Assembly: GCA_018398805.1 (NCBI GenBank)
Contig: JAGFBZ010000861.1
Span: 1,093,501-1,157,500 of the forward strand
From: Hirundichthys speculiger
Taxonomy: Eukaryota; Chordata; Actinopteri; Beloniformes; Exocoetidae
Direction of reading: 5' to 3'
DNA: 64,000 nt
Every line of letters starts with the position of its first letter. Positions within the stretch are counted from its first letter, which is position 1. The position numbers and the translations under genes were made by a program. Positions 35,401 to 47,785 of the stretch are shown piece after piece. The notes beneath the pieces were generated by a model. The model worked only from the letters and a program-made list of their open reading frames with translations. It had not been told where the DNA came from and ran no database searches.

Positions 35401-38400
35401 ATGCCCGTAATACGAAGGTTAATGTAACCGAATCTTACTAGAGACAAGTTTGTGGAGTTCAGGATACCCTTCATGAGGACTTGCTCGTTTCTGCATTAAA
35501 TCTTTCCAAAGAAACTGACGTGAAAGAGATCAGTGGGACAAAAAGTACAAAACTAACAAACTCATGATAGTGGTTGCTGAGTGAGAGTGATAGCAGATAA
35601 GGAGTCTGCAGCTGAGGTCACAGCAGGTCATTTGACAAAACTAAGCTCTCAACTGATGCAGAGGAGATGGAAGAGTTCCAACTAAAAACCAAACAAACAA
35701 TCTTTCAACTTCAGTTTCACTGTAATATTTTCATAAAAGTAAATTAGTCAAAATAAAAAGAACCACCAACAGCCTCCCCCAGGATAGGGGGAAATGTCTG
35801 CCACTATAGCTGAAGTCATTTTTAAAGTCAAAGCAAGTAGCACACCAGACAAAGGGAAAAAGCTCATCTTTCAGCAGGTTAAGGCCGTTTCCATTCAAAC
35901 AAGTTACAATTCCAACACCAAGCTTCTAAATGAACAGATCACAAAAACAAGGCAACCCAGTCTACACTGATTTTAACCAGAGCCTCAACTACTGTGGTGA
36001 ATCTAAGTAAGAAATGAAAGAACCTGCTCTCTGAAGTGTTTCAACGCTGGGACTTCTGTGTGATGATTAAAACCCCTGATATTCAGCGGGTAACCTAATT
36101 TGGACTGATCTACTTCATAAATTCCACAGTGGAGTCTGAAACGACACCATCAGTGAAAAACACGAGGACGGGAACAAAACGTGCCACCTAACCATGTTGA
36201 AAACGTTTATTCTTAACACTGTTGGAGATTTTTCTCAAAATAGATGTCCCACATATAGTCTGTGCAATAAATACAAAAAAGGGCAACAATGTCTTCATTG
36301 ATCTTTTTTACTGCCATGAGCATTACGTGATTTTATAATCATGTTTTACAACTGTGGCTCATTTAGCAGAGGCAGTTGTGTCAAAGTAATTCATCTGCAT
36401 TTTATCTTACTGTGTGCCCATCATGTATTATGTAAAAGCAACTCGAGCTATTCGAGTACGATTTGTGCTTTATAAAAATAAAACCACTCCTTGTCCGTGT
36501 TTTGTAATTTGTTATGTGCATTTCCTCCTCCTGGCATCTGTGTAGGTTGCGACTATCAAAGAGATATTTTTGTTTGCTGCCTGCCAGAAGTCAGAAGATT
36601 ATAGGAGCATGTTACAGCACGAGGGAATGAGGGCCTAATAGCAACATGGTGCAAGAGAGCAGCACCATAAATAGCCCGAGGGCTGCGCCCGAGAGAGAGG
36701 CAGTCTGAACCGTCGTCTGCCAACCAAATATTGACAGTCAACTACAATATTCAAGACGGGCTAAAGCACAGTTTTGTCCATTTGAACTTTCCACAGCCGT
36801 GTGGAGTTACGAGCGTTTTTAAAGCAGAAGACAGAAAATGCATTTTTTAAAACTAACATTTCATACATATGGATGTGTCAAACAGAACATCACCCTTATT
36901 TCTCTGTGTGAGCGAGGATGTTAAAACAACTTCTGTAACGTTTTTTTTGTGGACAAGTGACAAATTTTCTACAAAATAAAGACGCTTTTGTTTTATTCTC
37001 TGAAAGTTAACATTTCAATGGACACCACCTTAAAATAGAAAGGAATTTCTCATTATCAACAACCACTTATCTCTGAGTCCACATGCTAAAGGTCACTTCC
37101 CTCTACGCTGCAACTCAAGACCTCACACTCGTCACAATCAAGACTCATAGAAACAGACGACGCCAACGCTCAGTTGATATTCTACCAACAAGCCACATTA
37201 AATTATGACATCAGCAATAAAGCTGTATATCTGAGTGTGGAAACTTCTTCCAGAATTATATCTTGCAGTGCTGCAACAATTAGGGCATCAATCAACTAGC
37301 CAATCAAGGAAAAATCACTTCCAACAGGATCAATTAATCATGACTATGAGAAAATACTCATAGCGCCATATTAGGGCTGGGCAGCCCTGCCTTCACTGAT
37401 TTTAAAATCATAAATACACGTCATCTTTCATTAGAAAAATACCCTAGTTTTAATAGCTGAACATATTTATAACGGAAAGCTTCTCAGTGATTTCTGTGTA
37501 GCTGGATAATATAATACAATGGGTAAAAAGAACACAGATACAACGGTTTAGTTTACAAAACAATGCTAATGCAGTAAATGCAGCTGAATGAATGGATGAA
37601 TGGATGAGTGAAGAGCCTTTCGGGAATAAGTCGGGTTTCAGTGCAACATTAGGGTTGGCATATCCGGCATTACTTCTAGATTACAAGCTACAATTGGCCT
37701 AATGAGTAGACACATCCTAAGGAAGTGAGAGCAGGGAGCGCGTCTGCGGCAGACAGGATGGAAGTGTTTATGGCAGAGATGGAGGAAGTGTGTCTGTGGG
37801 ACATCAGGATCAAGAGTGCAGAAAATGGTGCAAACAAGGCTTCAGCCGAGGAGACAGCTGACGTACAACTCCAGCAAAAGGAATCAATTCCATGTCGGAA
37901 ACTAAAAAAAAGTGTTGTGGAATATCAACTGTTTAATTTTAAATCATCTAAATATTCCTTCACAATGTTGTGAATGTCTTCACATTTCTGTGCTCTCTCT
38001 GCTCACACACCTCCTTCTCCAAACGTATTTTCTGTCACGTGAGCCGTCAAAGCTACAACATCAACAGATCCTTTCCACAGGTGGCTAACTGATTATCCTC
38101 AGGTACATTTCATGATGTCATCAACATATAACCTCATTCAGAACCAGTCAATGACATCACAGACAAAGTTGCCTCAGAAAAAATCAACAGCCATAGAAAT
38201 ACGGTAATAAGTTTTGACTTTCAGTAAAACAGACACATAAAGCTGTGGTCATTATTACTTTCAGATTTTTTTGCAGATTAAATTAAAAACTAAAATATAG
38301 ATGTATATAGAGATGTAATACTAAGCTACCTATTCAGCCTTGGTAAGAGCAGTATCTGCTGTTCCAGGATGTAAATGCCGTATTCATTAACCCCAAGCCT

Positions 38401-41400
38401 GCAGGGGAGCTGTATTGTATATCACTTCCGAAGCGGTAACCTCATAAATGTCAGGAACGTGTCCTCCGAGAAAGCGGAAACCAAGAGAAGCAGAAACAAT
38501 GACACGGGCTACACACCAAGTTACAGGTTGTTCTGTTACCTTGTGAAGAAAAAAAATAAATAAACATCTTTTAAATCCTGTAGAAGCAATATGATCCTTG
38601 AGGAAATATGTGAGATGAACCGTTTCATCGTGCACATGCCAGGTCTTTCTTTGCAACATTCAGTCCTCTGAGACGACATGTTCCCACCGTATCAAACACC
38701 TCTAGGCCCAAAACAGTCCTACTCCCAGAGCCACAGGAGCACTTTATCCAGGTACATTTACTTTCTGTCCTTTTCTGGCGTAGCAACTGCAAAAACAAGG
38801 AGTAAGATCGAGTTGAACTTCAATCTGAAGAAACAAACAGGCAGTAAAGATGGATGCTACAGGCTGCAGCAGCATGTTTCATTGGAGCCACATCGATGCT
38901 GAGATGAGAGTATTCATCTTCTCTGATTACAACATGGAAGTTATGAGGTATTAAAAACAGTGTAGAGCAAGGGATTAGACACAAGGACACTAGAGCAAAA
39001 AACACACAAATGTCTCTGGTATATAAACTATCAGACAAGGCAGATTTTACATTTTCTCCTAAATCCTAGCATTCATTTACAATGTAATAAAACTGGAATA
39101 ATATGAGGGAAAAAAAAAACTAGTAAAGACACAGTATGCAGCAATACCAGTCCAGACTGGGGACAGTAAAAGTTCACGTGCCAGCCCATAAACAGGAAAC
39201 AGTAAGAACTGCACTGATGCTCCCGGAGTCAACGCTAGTTTCTTTTTATTCACTTGAAAACATGAAGACGAACTGAACAGAACATCACCTCTACTGGGAC
39301 AAAGAGGCTCGTCGGATCATCAGGACTCAGTGCCTCTTTTGTGAAAACATTGCATCTTTAACACGGTGTCCAAACATGTTTTACTAGTTTATTTCAAAGA
39401 CGAGTGCAAATCTTACAGCTCTAAGCAAAAATAAATAAATAAATAAAATAAAATAAAAGGGTTACCAGCATCTATATAATAAAAAGGCAAATGGTTTTCA
39501 GTGTCATTATTTAGTAGTGAAAATATTTTTCGTCACACTCCCTGCTCAACCCATCTGGTTCTTATCCATTACGCTCGTAATTATACACTCGACATTTTAC
39601 AAACAGGTGTGTCTTATCATCAATATCCCAGTATGACTCAGCTAGCTCCTGCTGACCAAACCTGTTCAACTCGTCAATGAACAAACAACTGACAACAGAT
39701 CTCCACGCCCACTCTCTCACGTCTATCACACTGAAAAATTAAAGCCCATACTTTCAGCACGACAATGCTCTGTTCTGTTATGTCACATTTTGCCTTCTCA
39801 TTGGTTCAAACTCTTACTCTACAACTTCTCCCCTTTTAAACTCCTACATAACTCACAGCTATAAAGCATGCAAGGCATTTTGAGTCTGCCGTCTGCCTCC
39901 AGGCCTCAAAAACAATGCCTTTGAAGCGTTCACAGCTAACAATGACCAAGGACTGAGCAATACTGAAAACTGAGCTCATAATTTCCCAGTGAGAACCTGT
40001 CTCTTCAAGTAGTAAATTAAACAATCAGGCTAAAAATACAGCAAAAACTGACAAATTAGATCAAATGTATTTATATTACAGCTCAATCAAAACGGTGTTC
40101 ACCGATAAATGAGCAAACGGGTTTGCATGACCAAAGTTACTTATCAATCAGGACAGTCCTGTTCCTTTCTGAAGCTTGGTATGCAGACAATTATTGAACC
40201 ATTTGACCAAATGAAAAAGAAATAAAAATAAGAGACCCGACAGTGATCAGAAGGAGCACATCCAGCTGATGACATCACAACGGCTCGTGAAGTTATCTAC
40301 TTTGGGATGCAAGCTTGTTGTAGAGACCTTTATGGGCCAGCACCTCATGACCTTCAGGGACATTTAACTAAACTGTAGTGACCGCTACTGTTCGTCTGCC
40401 ATTTTTCTTCGAATCAAGCACACGCTGCGCGGTAAGGTCAGTCATTTCACCTCTGCTGCGTCTGAAAACAGATTAATGTATGGATGAACCGAATACGTGG
40501 CCAATTATGACCCGCGACCAGCAAAAAGCTCGAGGAAAACTGTCCGTCATGTCTGCAGCAATTCTGTTGACATCTAAATATTTGAATAATTAAGTAGTCG
40601 AGGATTAATAACCAAAACATCGCACGACAAAAGCTCAACGGGGTAAAGCAGCTGAAATGAAACGAGGAAGCTCACACAGGAGAACAGAAACATCCACTTG
40701 TATCAATAATGGAGAAAAGACAATAAGGAATACCTGTCGCAGGTATCTCATTACATTCCTCAAAAGCAAAATGCTCTTTTTAGTTTGTGAAGTTAAAAAA
40801 GCTTCAGAAAACAGCTGCACCAGCACAGCAGCATCTGCTGAGCTTTGACAGGTAAAGGCATCCACCCACAGACTCTGCACTACCCCTCATGTCTCTCCTA
40901 AACCCTGGCAGAACGCTCTACGGTCAATAGTTGGTTCAGTGCGCCATTATCAACATTTTGGCAGCAGTTGGTTGTTGAGCTTTAAACGCACTCATGTCGT
41001 TTCCAATTCACCAGGAGTTGCTGTACAAAAACAAAAACTGATCTGCACGTCGGATCAGACCTCCAAACACTTTACACCACAGCAAAAAAAATCTTTGTTG
41101 CAGATTGATCACCACATAGCATCTTTAAATCTGCATGAGCATGATTGTAGTTTTTTTTTTTTTTTTTAATTAAAATTCATTTCTTGGCTGTGCTCCAACC
41201 AGATCAAAGCAACTAGTACTAATTTGTGCTTCTTTTTAAACGAGAAAGGGCTTATTTTAGTAGTTTTTGTTCTGTATCTTGCATTTGGGGGAAATAAGTG
41301 ACTTGAACATTTATCCTTATAGAAATAACACCAGAAGGGGTTCTCTGAAATCGAATCAATGCTGGATACAATCTAAACTAGCCCTGTAAAAGGATTATAT

Positions 41401-43350
41401 GACAGTCTGTCTGAACCAGGTCAGCGCAGATATCTGTGTTAATAACAACGCAGTTATAGTAGTCTAAATGAGACAGCCCCATAATTAGCATCCCCCCTGG
41501 GTATCACCATGTTTTCTATTTAAGATGTGACCTTGAAAAATGGAAGACCCCTAAAGAGTGAAAAGAAAAATCAAAAAGGAATTTGCACACTTTTTAAGCT
41601 ATTATGACTCTATTTAGTACATTATTTGGAGCAGAGCGGCTGGCGATCACTGTCTCTCTGTCTGCAGGCAACACGAGGATTTAAAAGTGAAATGTTAGTG
41701 TGTTGAGTTTGGAAACATTCAGCACTGGAAATAGTGAATTTAGGTGCGAATGCTTGTGAAGCGGTCTGGTTAGGAGCTTCAGGGCTGGATTGGAGGCGTT
41801 TCCTTCCTTGCTTTAATGTCGGTTAAATTCCAAATTATTCTCTACGTGACACATAATGTCCCTACATGATGCATTTCTTCGGCATGTGATGACAAAGGCT
41901 GTTAGCCAAGACTTGCGGTGTCCCCGACACACTTGACTGTCATTGTGAAAACCTTGCACACCAACCGAAGTGCTTTCGGTTCATCTTTTCTCTGGAAGCT
42001 GTAAAATCCGGAGCGTGGTTGCATTTACAGAAGCTGAAAGCGGCCTGATGAATTTCTCTCTCAGTTTGACAGTTAAACCAAAGACTGTCCACATCAACTA
42101 GTGGGAAGGGAAAAAAGAAAAGAAAGAGAGTTTCCATACCATGGTTAAGACCTTTCATACTGAACAGAAATCTTCAAAAGCGACTTCTAACACAAGCTCT
42201 CCGGGTAAAAATCACAAAATGTTCAGCGGTATTATAAACATCACAGTCTGCTGATGATTTGCTTCAACAGAACCTTAACTGTACCATGTATACTCATTCT
42301 TTGCGTGTCTTGGACGATCCCATCTAAACATAGTAGAGCTGTGCTGACACACATCTAAGCAGTAACTCTGGAAACTTTTGCTCATGTGATCATAAAATTT
42401 CTGGAGACCATATGAGGCATCGGCGGCAGAGGAGGAGGACAAGAAAAGAGTAGGCTACTGGGTCGACAACAGTTGCTTAATTAGGCGTGTACAACGTAGT
42501 TTTCCAAAATAAAAAGGTAACAATTATCTCCTTTGAAAATGGGATCAATGTCAGCTTGCCAAAAGCATCATAACTGCGTGTTTATGTCTCAGTGTTGTGC
42601 TTTTTTCTTGCGTGTGTGTTTCCACAAACAAATGCCGTAACTAATGGGTTGTATTCTCCAGTGATTAGGGTTTTTTTAGTCGTTTCTTTTTAACTATGAA
42701 CTGCTGGGGCTGTTCAGTCGAGGAAGGGGAAAAAAATTAATCCGGCAATTGTGGAACATCCTGTTACAGCGATCAGGGGCGCTCGTAAGACGCCTTCAAA
42801 GTCCCCCGTTTTTTTTTCTTTCCTAATCAACTTTTCACTTGTTCTTTTTTTTCCGCTTCTTCCTCCATTTATTCTCATTCAATTTAACCAGCACATGTCG
42901 GATTTAAACAACGTTTTCGCGTATTTTGAGCTAAACGCGTGTGTAAATCGATAAATAGATAAAATATAGGTACTTTTCCACTAAATACACACATTGTGTA
43001 TAGTTGACTAACAAGGTTGAAAAGGCTTAAAATTAATTTATTTAAATTGTATTTATTTCACATATTTTTATTTTCCCATTCGAGTTTCCTTAATCTTCCA
43101 AACGAGATTACACGTGTATTTATTTTATTCCTTTTATTTATTTATTTATTTATTTTTTCCGCTGACCTGGCTCTTGAGGTGTAACAGACTTTCATAAACT
43201 AGCCGGTTCGCTTACTTTTACGTTAACGGTTTTAGACTGCTTAACTGATATGAATGTTCTTCTTCAAGAAACTAAACTAAGCTAAACTAAAACAAACAAA
43301 CAAAAAAACAAACAAACAAAACGACAACCCCGTCGCTCCGAGCAGGTTAA

Positions 43351-43600
43351 ACTCACCCGGTTTCGGCCGTCCCTCGTCAGCCTAACGTCTCCCCAGCTGA
43401 GGCGGAGAGGTGACGTAAATCCATAGGTGTCCGTCCCGGTAACACGTCGTCTGTTTTCGCCGCGTCTCGCTCCCGTTTCCACTCTGCTGACGACTGAACT
43501 GTTAGACCGACTGAACACTGTTGGACCGACTTCCCCTTCCAACGGTTTCAACGGTACGGGGCGCGGGCGCGCGCGCCGTTCTGGGCGGAGCACCGTCGCT
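43351..43600 (-). promoter_or_regulatory. b3gnt2: CpG-rich promoter and probable untranslated exon 1 of b3gnt2
   Basis: This is the most GC- and CpG-rich block of the window, set in AT-rich DNA. On the minus strand it ends in CCGG followed by GTGAGT (43356-43351), a near-consensus 5' splice donor facing the b3gnt2 coding exon. A GC box (GGGCGG, Sp1-type, at 43583-43588) and an alternating GC segment (43561-43577) lie upstream in transcription. There is no obvious TATA box, as expected for a CpG promoter. Assignment to b3gnt2 rests on strand, the donor, and the known gene structure with an untranslated first exon. The start site itself is not defined. Confidence 0.6.
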
Positions 43601-43601
43601 G

Positions 43602-43623
43602 ACACACACACACACACACACAC
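43602..43623 (+). repeat. (CA)11 microsatellite next to the promoter block
   Basis: A perfect CA repeat directly upstream of the b3gnt2 promoter block, followed by ACACACGCGCGC. Such Z-DNA-prone repeats are often polymorphic. Confidence 0.9.
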
Positions 43624-43904
43624 TAACACACGCGCGCTTAAACAAACGCGGATTGTGCACCACTGAAAGATAATATTGTTTCCTATTCAAGGTGCATCTG
43701 ACGCAACACTTAAACCTCCAGCTGATGAACTGAAAAAAAAAAAAGAAAAGTATCTTTGAACATCACTGCAGAACTACTGCTTCCTATTCGGGTAAATTCT
43801 GAAGAAGCCGGACGTTGGGAAGTTTTTTTTTTTTTTTTGCTCCATACATGTGTTACTCAAGATACTGACCATAAAATGAAACTGAAATGTGTGCTTTTTT
43901 TTTC

Positions 43905-44020
43905 AACGCCTGATTCAAATCAATGGGTCGTTAACAGAGCTGATGATGATCCATTCACCTGAATCAGGTGTACCGGGAAACACCTCAGACATGCAGGACT
44001 GGAGCTGGGGAGCGCTGGCT
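43905..44020 (+). mobile_element. decayed fragment related to the MITE at 22462
   Basis: Words shared in the same order with 22540-22670 include GTTAACAGA, GCTGATGATGATC, ATTCA, TGAATCAGGTG, GGGAAACA, CTCAGACATGCAGG. The left arm is reduced and no target duplication is visible, so it is an older, eroded copy of the same or a sister family. Confidence 0.7.
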
Positions 44021-44746
44021 CAGGGTGTTATAGTTTATGACATATGTGAGAAAAGAATGTGAAATATGTATTGTAAGTGCAGCCATGTTATAAATCTTCT
44101 TCTTGACATTTGTTATCCGTCTGCAACTATTGGGCCAGTGTGTACTGAAGACCTGCAAGCAGGGCCGAGCACAGGCATTCCTGGGGCAGGTGCTCAAACC
44201 AAGAGAAAAGGTCACCTTCAGTTATTTGACATTTATTTATAAAATAAAATACCTACAGTACCTATTGAGTTAAATACATAGTCATTTATACTTGTAGCTG
44301 CCATCAGAGTCAGTTATACTGTTTAAGTTCATTTAATTAATTATTAATTTATTTTGAATTAAAAACGTGAATAATTTATGTTTAAAAAAGTATATTTTTT
44401 TGTTATTTCATGTAAAAGCACAAAATGTTAAAAAGAGAAACTGTATTGTTATTTTACATTGCGGAACCAATGTTCGCCAGAAGTAGCGGTGGGGTCTTTT
44501 GTTCCGACGCACGCCCTCTTCACCATGCTTCAGGTAGAGCGACTAGATGTAAACAGAAGTCGGGAAAGTGTATAAGATAAAAAGAATAAAATAAGAAGTA
44601 GCTGAAAGAAGATGAAAGGTTCCTTAACTCTGTTTAGTCAAGAAGGCCAATGAAGTATGCTTATGTTTTATTGTTTTATGGTGCTTTGTAACTCACTTTG
44701 TGTAGAATGAGTCTAATGTCTGTTTGTGTGTTTTTTAATCTAGTTC

Positions 44747-44779
44747 TTACGGCATTATGGCATTATGGCATTACGGCAT
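44747..44779 (+). repeat. 9-bp tandem repeat, about 3.6 units
   Basis: The unit GGCATTATG (one copy GGCATTACG) repeats head to tail. It is a short minisatellite with no apparent function. Confidence 0.75.
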
Positions 44780-45095
44780 GACCGTGTTGTGACAAGACAT
44801 GTTAATAAATGCCTGTGGATAAAGAACACCTTGTGTCATCAGTGACTGAATGGGAGTTATATTACTCATCAGAGTTAAAAAAAAAAAAAAAAAATCATAA
44901 TTTTGTCATGAAACACAAATTTCACAAAAATCATGACTTTACTTCAACTTTTTGACATAAGTTATGGACTTTGGAAAAAATAGTGAATTTTGTATAATTG
45001 CCCCAAAATCAGTCGTGGGGGGCAGTAGTGAGCTTAGTGAGTTGATTGTTAACCAAATACAAGAAACAGGAAAAAACAGGAAATTTTGACCAAAA

Positions 45096-46336
45096 ATGGC
45101 AGAAAACTTTGAGGAGCGGCTGCGTGAGCTTGTCCAAAATTATATACATCTATACCAGGGGTGTCAGACTCATTTTCACTGAGGGCCACATCAGAATCAA
45201 AATGCAATGTATATCAAAATAAAATTAAACTACACCTTATTATAAATGTTAAATAATAGTTTCTATTTATTATGTATTCAAGTTTCAAATATTTAAGTCA
45301 TTATTATAATAAACTCAGGGTTTGTGGTTGTAAGAGTATCCATTATCTTGGTTTTAGAAGCGGAAGTGGTTCTTTGTTTTTCTTGCAGGCTAAATTTAGC
45401 ATACTTAGCTCTGTGTTTGCTGTCAAAATGTCGACGTTGATTAAACTCTTTCACGACTGACACACATTGCACAAAAGTTATACTTTTGTGCATCAATTTT
45501 TCTTTTCTTGGACATGTTGGGGTTAGTTAGTAAAAGGTTTTTCTTAACTCCATCAGTTCTGAAAAATCATCTTGCTCATAGCTGCCATTATCGTTGTGGG
45601 TAACGATGAAATGCATGATGGGAGATGTAGTTTATTGTCAATATGCACTTTAAAGTTTTAAAGTATTGGTTTAAAATTTAAGCCAATAATGCACAAGCTC
45701 TGGAGGGCCACATAAAATGATGTGACGGGCCACATTTGGCTTGTGTTTGACACATGTGATCTATATGATGTCACAACTCCTGGGGTATACGGCGAAGGAG
45801 ACTGTCAAATGTTCTTGCGGACGTCTGAAAATTTGAAAAATCACATTCGTCGGTCAATTTTGTTTATGGGTAAAATTAGAGATAATAACTTCCCCGTAAT
45901 GTATCGACTTTCATTTAGTGGTCACACACACACACCACCTCCGTTTGCACCTCTGTTTTTTCGTGAAACCCCTGAGTACCGCGACTACTGCCGTTGCCAT
46001 GTCAGTAGTGTGACTCGTCACTGCTCCCTGGTGGATGTGTTGCTAAACAACCACACAAATGCAAATAATGCGCAAGGTAAGGGAGTAGTAATGGAAACAA
46101 TGTTTGAAACGGATGGATGTACGGACGTACACAAGTGGAGTATAAATGGGATTAAACTGTGCACGTGCCTACTTACAAGTCAAGGTATTAGACAAGCTAC
46201 CTTCACACAGAGATTGTACTACAAAGATGTAGATCTCCTCTTCGTGCCCCATCCTCTCTCCAATTGTGCATTCATAATGATAGGTGCAACTCTCCTTTTT
46301 GATGGAGAACCTTTGACGGGAGTGAACGCTCAGTAA
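45096..46336 (+). pseudogene. MADF-like open frame split by a hAT insertion
   Basis: An ATG at 45096 opens twenty codons, MAENFEERLRELVQNYIHLY, whose ELVxxxxxLYD pattern resembles the start of a MADF (Myb/SANT-like) DNA-binding domain. A hAT-like MITE interrupts it at that point. After the right duplication the same frame continues as DVTTPG and stays open to a stop at 46334-46336, about 190 residues. The later part lacks the tryptophan spacing of a full MADF domain and I do not recognise it. MADF proteins accompany PIF/Harbinger transposases, so this may be a remnant of such an element, though I found no terminal repeats. It might also be chance. Confidence 0.35.
45156..45758. mobile_element. 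hAT-like MITE, 603 bp, near-exact 8-bp duplication
   Basis: The ends are CAGGGGTGTCAGACTCATT and, on the complement of the right end, CACATGTGTCAAACACAAG, each followed by a GGGCCACAT-type subterminal word. Flanks are ATCTATAC (45148-45155) and ATCTATAT (45759-45766), 7 of 8 identical. The termini are of the type widespread among vertebrate hAT MITEs. It interrupts the MADF-like frame. There is no coding capacity. Confidence 0.88.
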
Positions 46337-46821
46337 CGTCGGACGTCATCCTAGTCAAAGGCTGCAGAGACAGACGGTGGGGACGCGTTCATGGTGTCTA
46401 TTAGAGTGGGTGGGAAATGTCCTCTTTAAGTTGGCACCATTTGGAGTTTACGACCCACAATTCACTTCTCCAATGCCTGATGCCACTCCGTTCAAAGTCA
46501 ATGGGCGGCGACGCTGAGGACACTTCCAGTGTGTCCAGTGTCTCAGTGTCCCCGTAGCAGACGGATTTCACCATGTCCCCATAACGCCCTTCTGCAATGC
46601 CAACAGGCACAGCGCTCATTTTGCCCCCTTGACTGCTCTGTTACCACCTTCCACGATGGTGCAGACGTGGAACAAAATGTTACGTGGTTCATCTTCCTGT
46701 GCTGTTCACACAATGCGGCACAACGTAAAAAAAAAAAAAAAAGCTGTTGCAGAGCTGGAACGAACTGGCAGCATGAATGGAGCTGGAAATGAAAGAATCT
46801 GAAGTGCAGGCTTATTAATGC

Positions 46822-46844
46822 ACAACAACAACAACAACAACAAA
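46822..46844 (+). repeat. (ACA)n microsatellite
   Basis: About seven and a half ACA units. A simple repeat with no evident role. Confidence 0.85.
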
Positions 46845-47742
46845 CATCTTTATTTGCTTAGATTATATTCTGCGCAATGAGAGGAAGAGTTATCTCTTAA
46901 TGCTGAAAGTTCAGAAAACAACCTTTAAACCTAAGTGTCCCACTCATCTTGAGTTCACACATCTGCTTCTAACCCCGTTTGTATTGAACCTCATTGGTGT
47001 GAATGTCGATCAGCTCTCAGGAACTGAAACGCATGACTTCATCATCACAGGGAACTGGGCGAGTTGTACGCTTCTGGTGTCTGTGTGCGTCGGTTTGCTG
47101 AAATGTAAATGTGTGATGGGTGTTGGGCCTTCGGACGGCGGGGGGGCAAGTCCTCAGGCCGTCTGCTGCTAATGACAGGGGCCGGGACAAAGGGTTGTCT
47201 GCTCTCTGGAGAGCTACAGGCTTTTATCCTTCTGTGTAACAGATCCACAGCTGGTCCTCACATGGGAACACTGTATTATTTTCTTTTTTTTTTTTCCACA
47301 AAACAATCATCTCAAAGTTCTCAAACTGTACAAGTTTACTGTGCAGTTTTTCTACTAGTCTCATTGAAAATTGGATTTTAACTTTTGTCCCTTCAAAGTT
47401 CTCAGCTCTTTTGACTTTCTGCGCTCACCCCGTTGTGTCTCATAAAGTGAGGAAGGTCAAACGCATGTAATAAACCGGCACTGCATTCCAAAGGAAATCA
47501 AAATAGCGAACAAAACGGCGTGTTATTGTTGGTCTGCGGGTGCAGGATTGGTGTAGGACTTGAAGTGAGTGTTATTTGCAGGTAGAGAAGTTCTGCAACT
47601 GCGACAATGCAAATGAGTTTCTGGTGAAACCAACGCTTGTGAAACTTTACTTCTTCCAAACGCTCCAAGGTTGGTTGGAAAAAGTGAACATGTAGCAAAT
47701 CTGGGTACCTCTTCATGCTATGAACCCTCCAGCAGCAACAGG

Positions 47743-47745
47743 CAA

Positions 47746-47784
<39 letters not shown>
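47743..47784 (+). repeat. (AAAT)10 microsatellite
   Basis: About ten tetranucleotide units of AAAT, likely length-polymorphic. Confidence 0.9.

Positions 47785-47785
<1 letters not shown>

Larger units (their letters stand above)
19780..43356 (-). other. b3gnt2: putative intron 1 of b3gnt2, repeat-rich
   Basis: The interval runs from the GTGAGT donor at 43356-43351 to the AG acceptor at 19781-19780. Besides the separately listed transposons it holds no recognisable coding exon. Repeat-free stretches longer than 300 bases (for example 21461-22030, 22694-23648, 24023-26339, 28691-30077, 31862-34960 and 35409-43356) show only short chance frames, homopolymers and simple repeats. The large, transposon-loaded first intron agrees with the long intron 1 of the mammalian gene. 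Confidence 0.6.
43641..45095. other. upstream intergenic DNA with repeat fragments
   Basis: No gene is recognised. The interval contains a decayed hAT MITE (43905-44020), a possible hAT-type left end beginning CAGGGCCGAGCACAGG at 44160 with no matching right end, a 9-bp tandem repeat (44747-44779) and a poly-A run near 44878-44894. Confidence 0.5.

Noticed and set aside
37373..37480. TTAGGGCTGGGCAGCCC as a possible hAT left end
   Set aside because: No matching right end or target duplication was found downstream.
44160..44220. CAGGGCCGAGCACAGGCATT as a possible hAT left terminus
   Set aside because: Resembles a known type of end, but no complementary end and no repeat of the CCTGCAAG flank were found within several kb.
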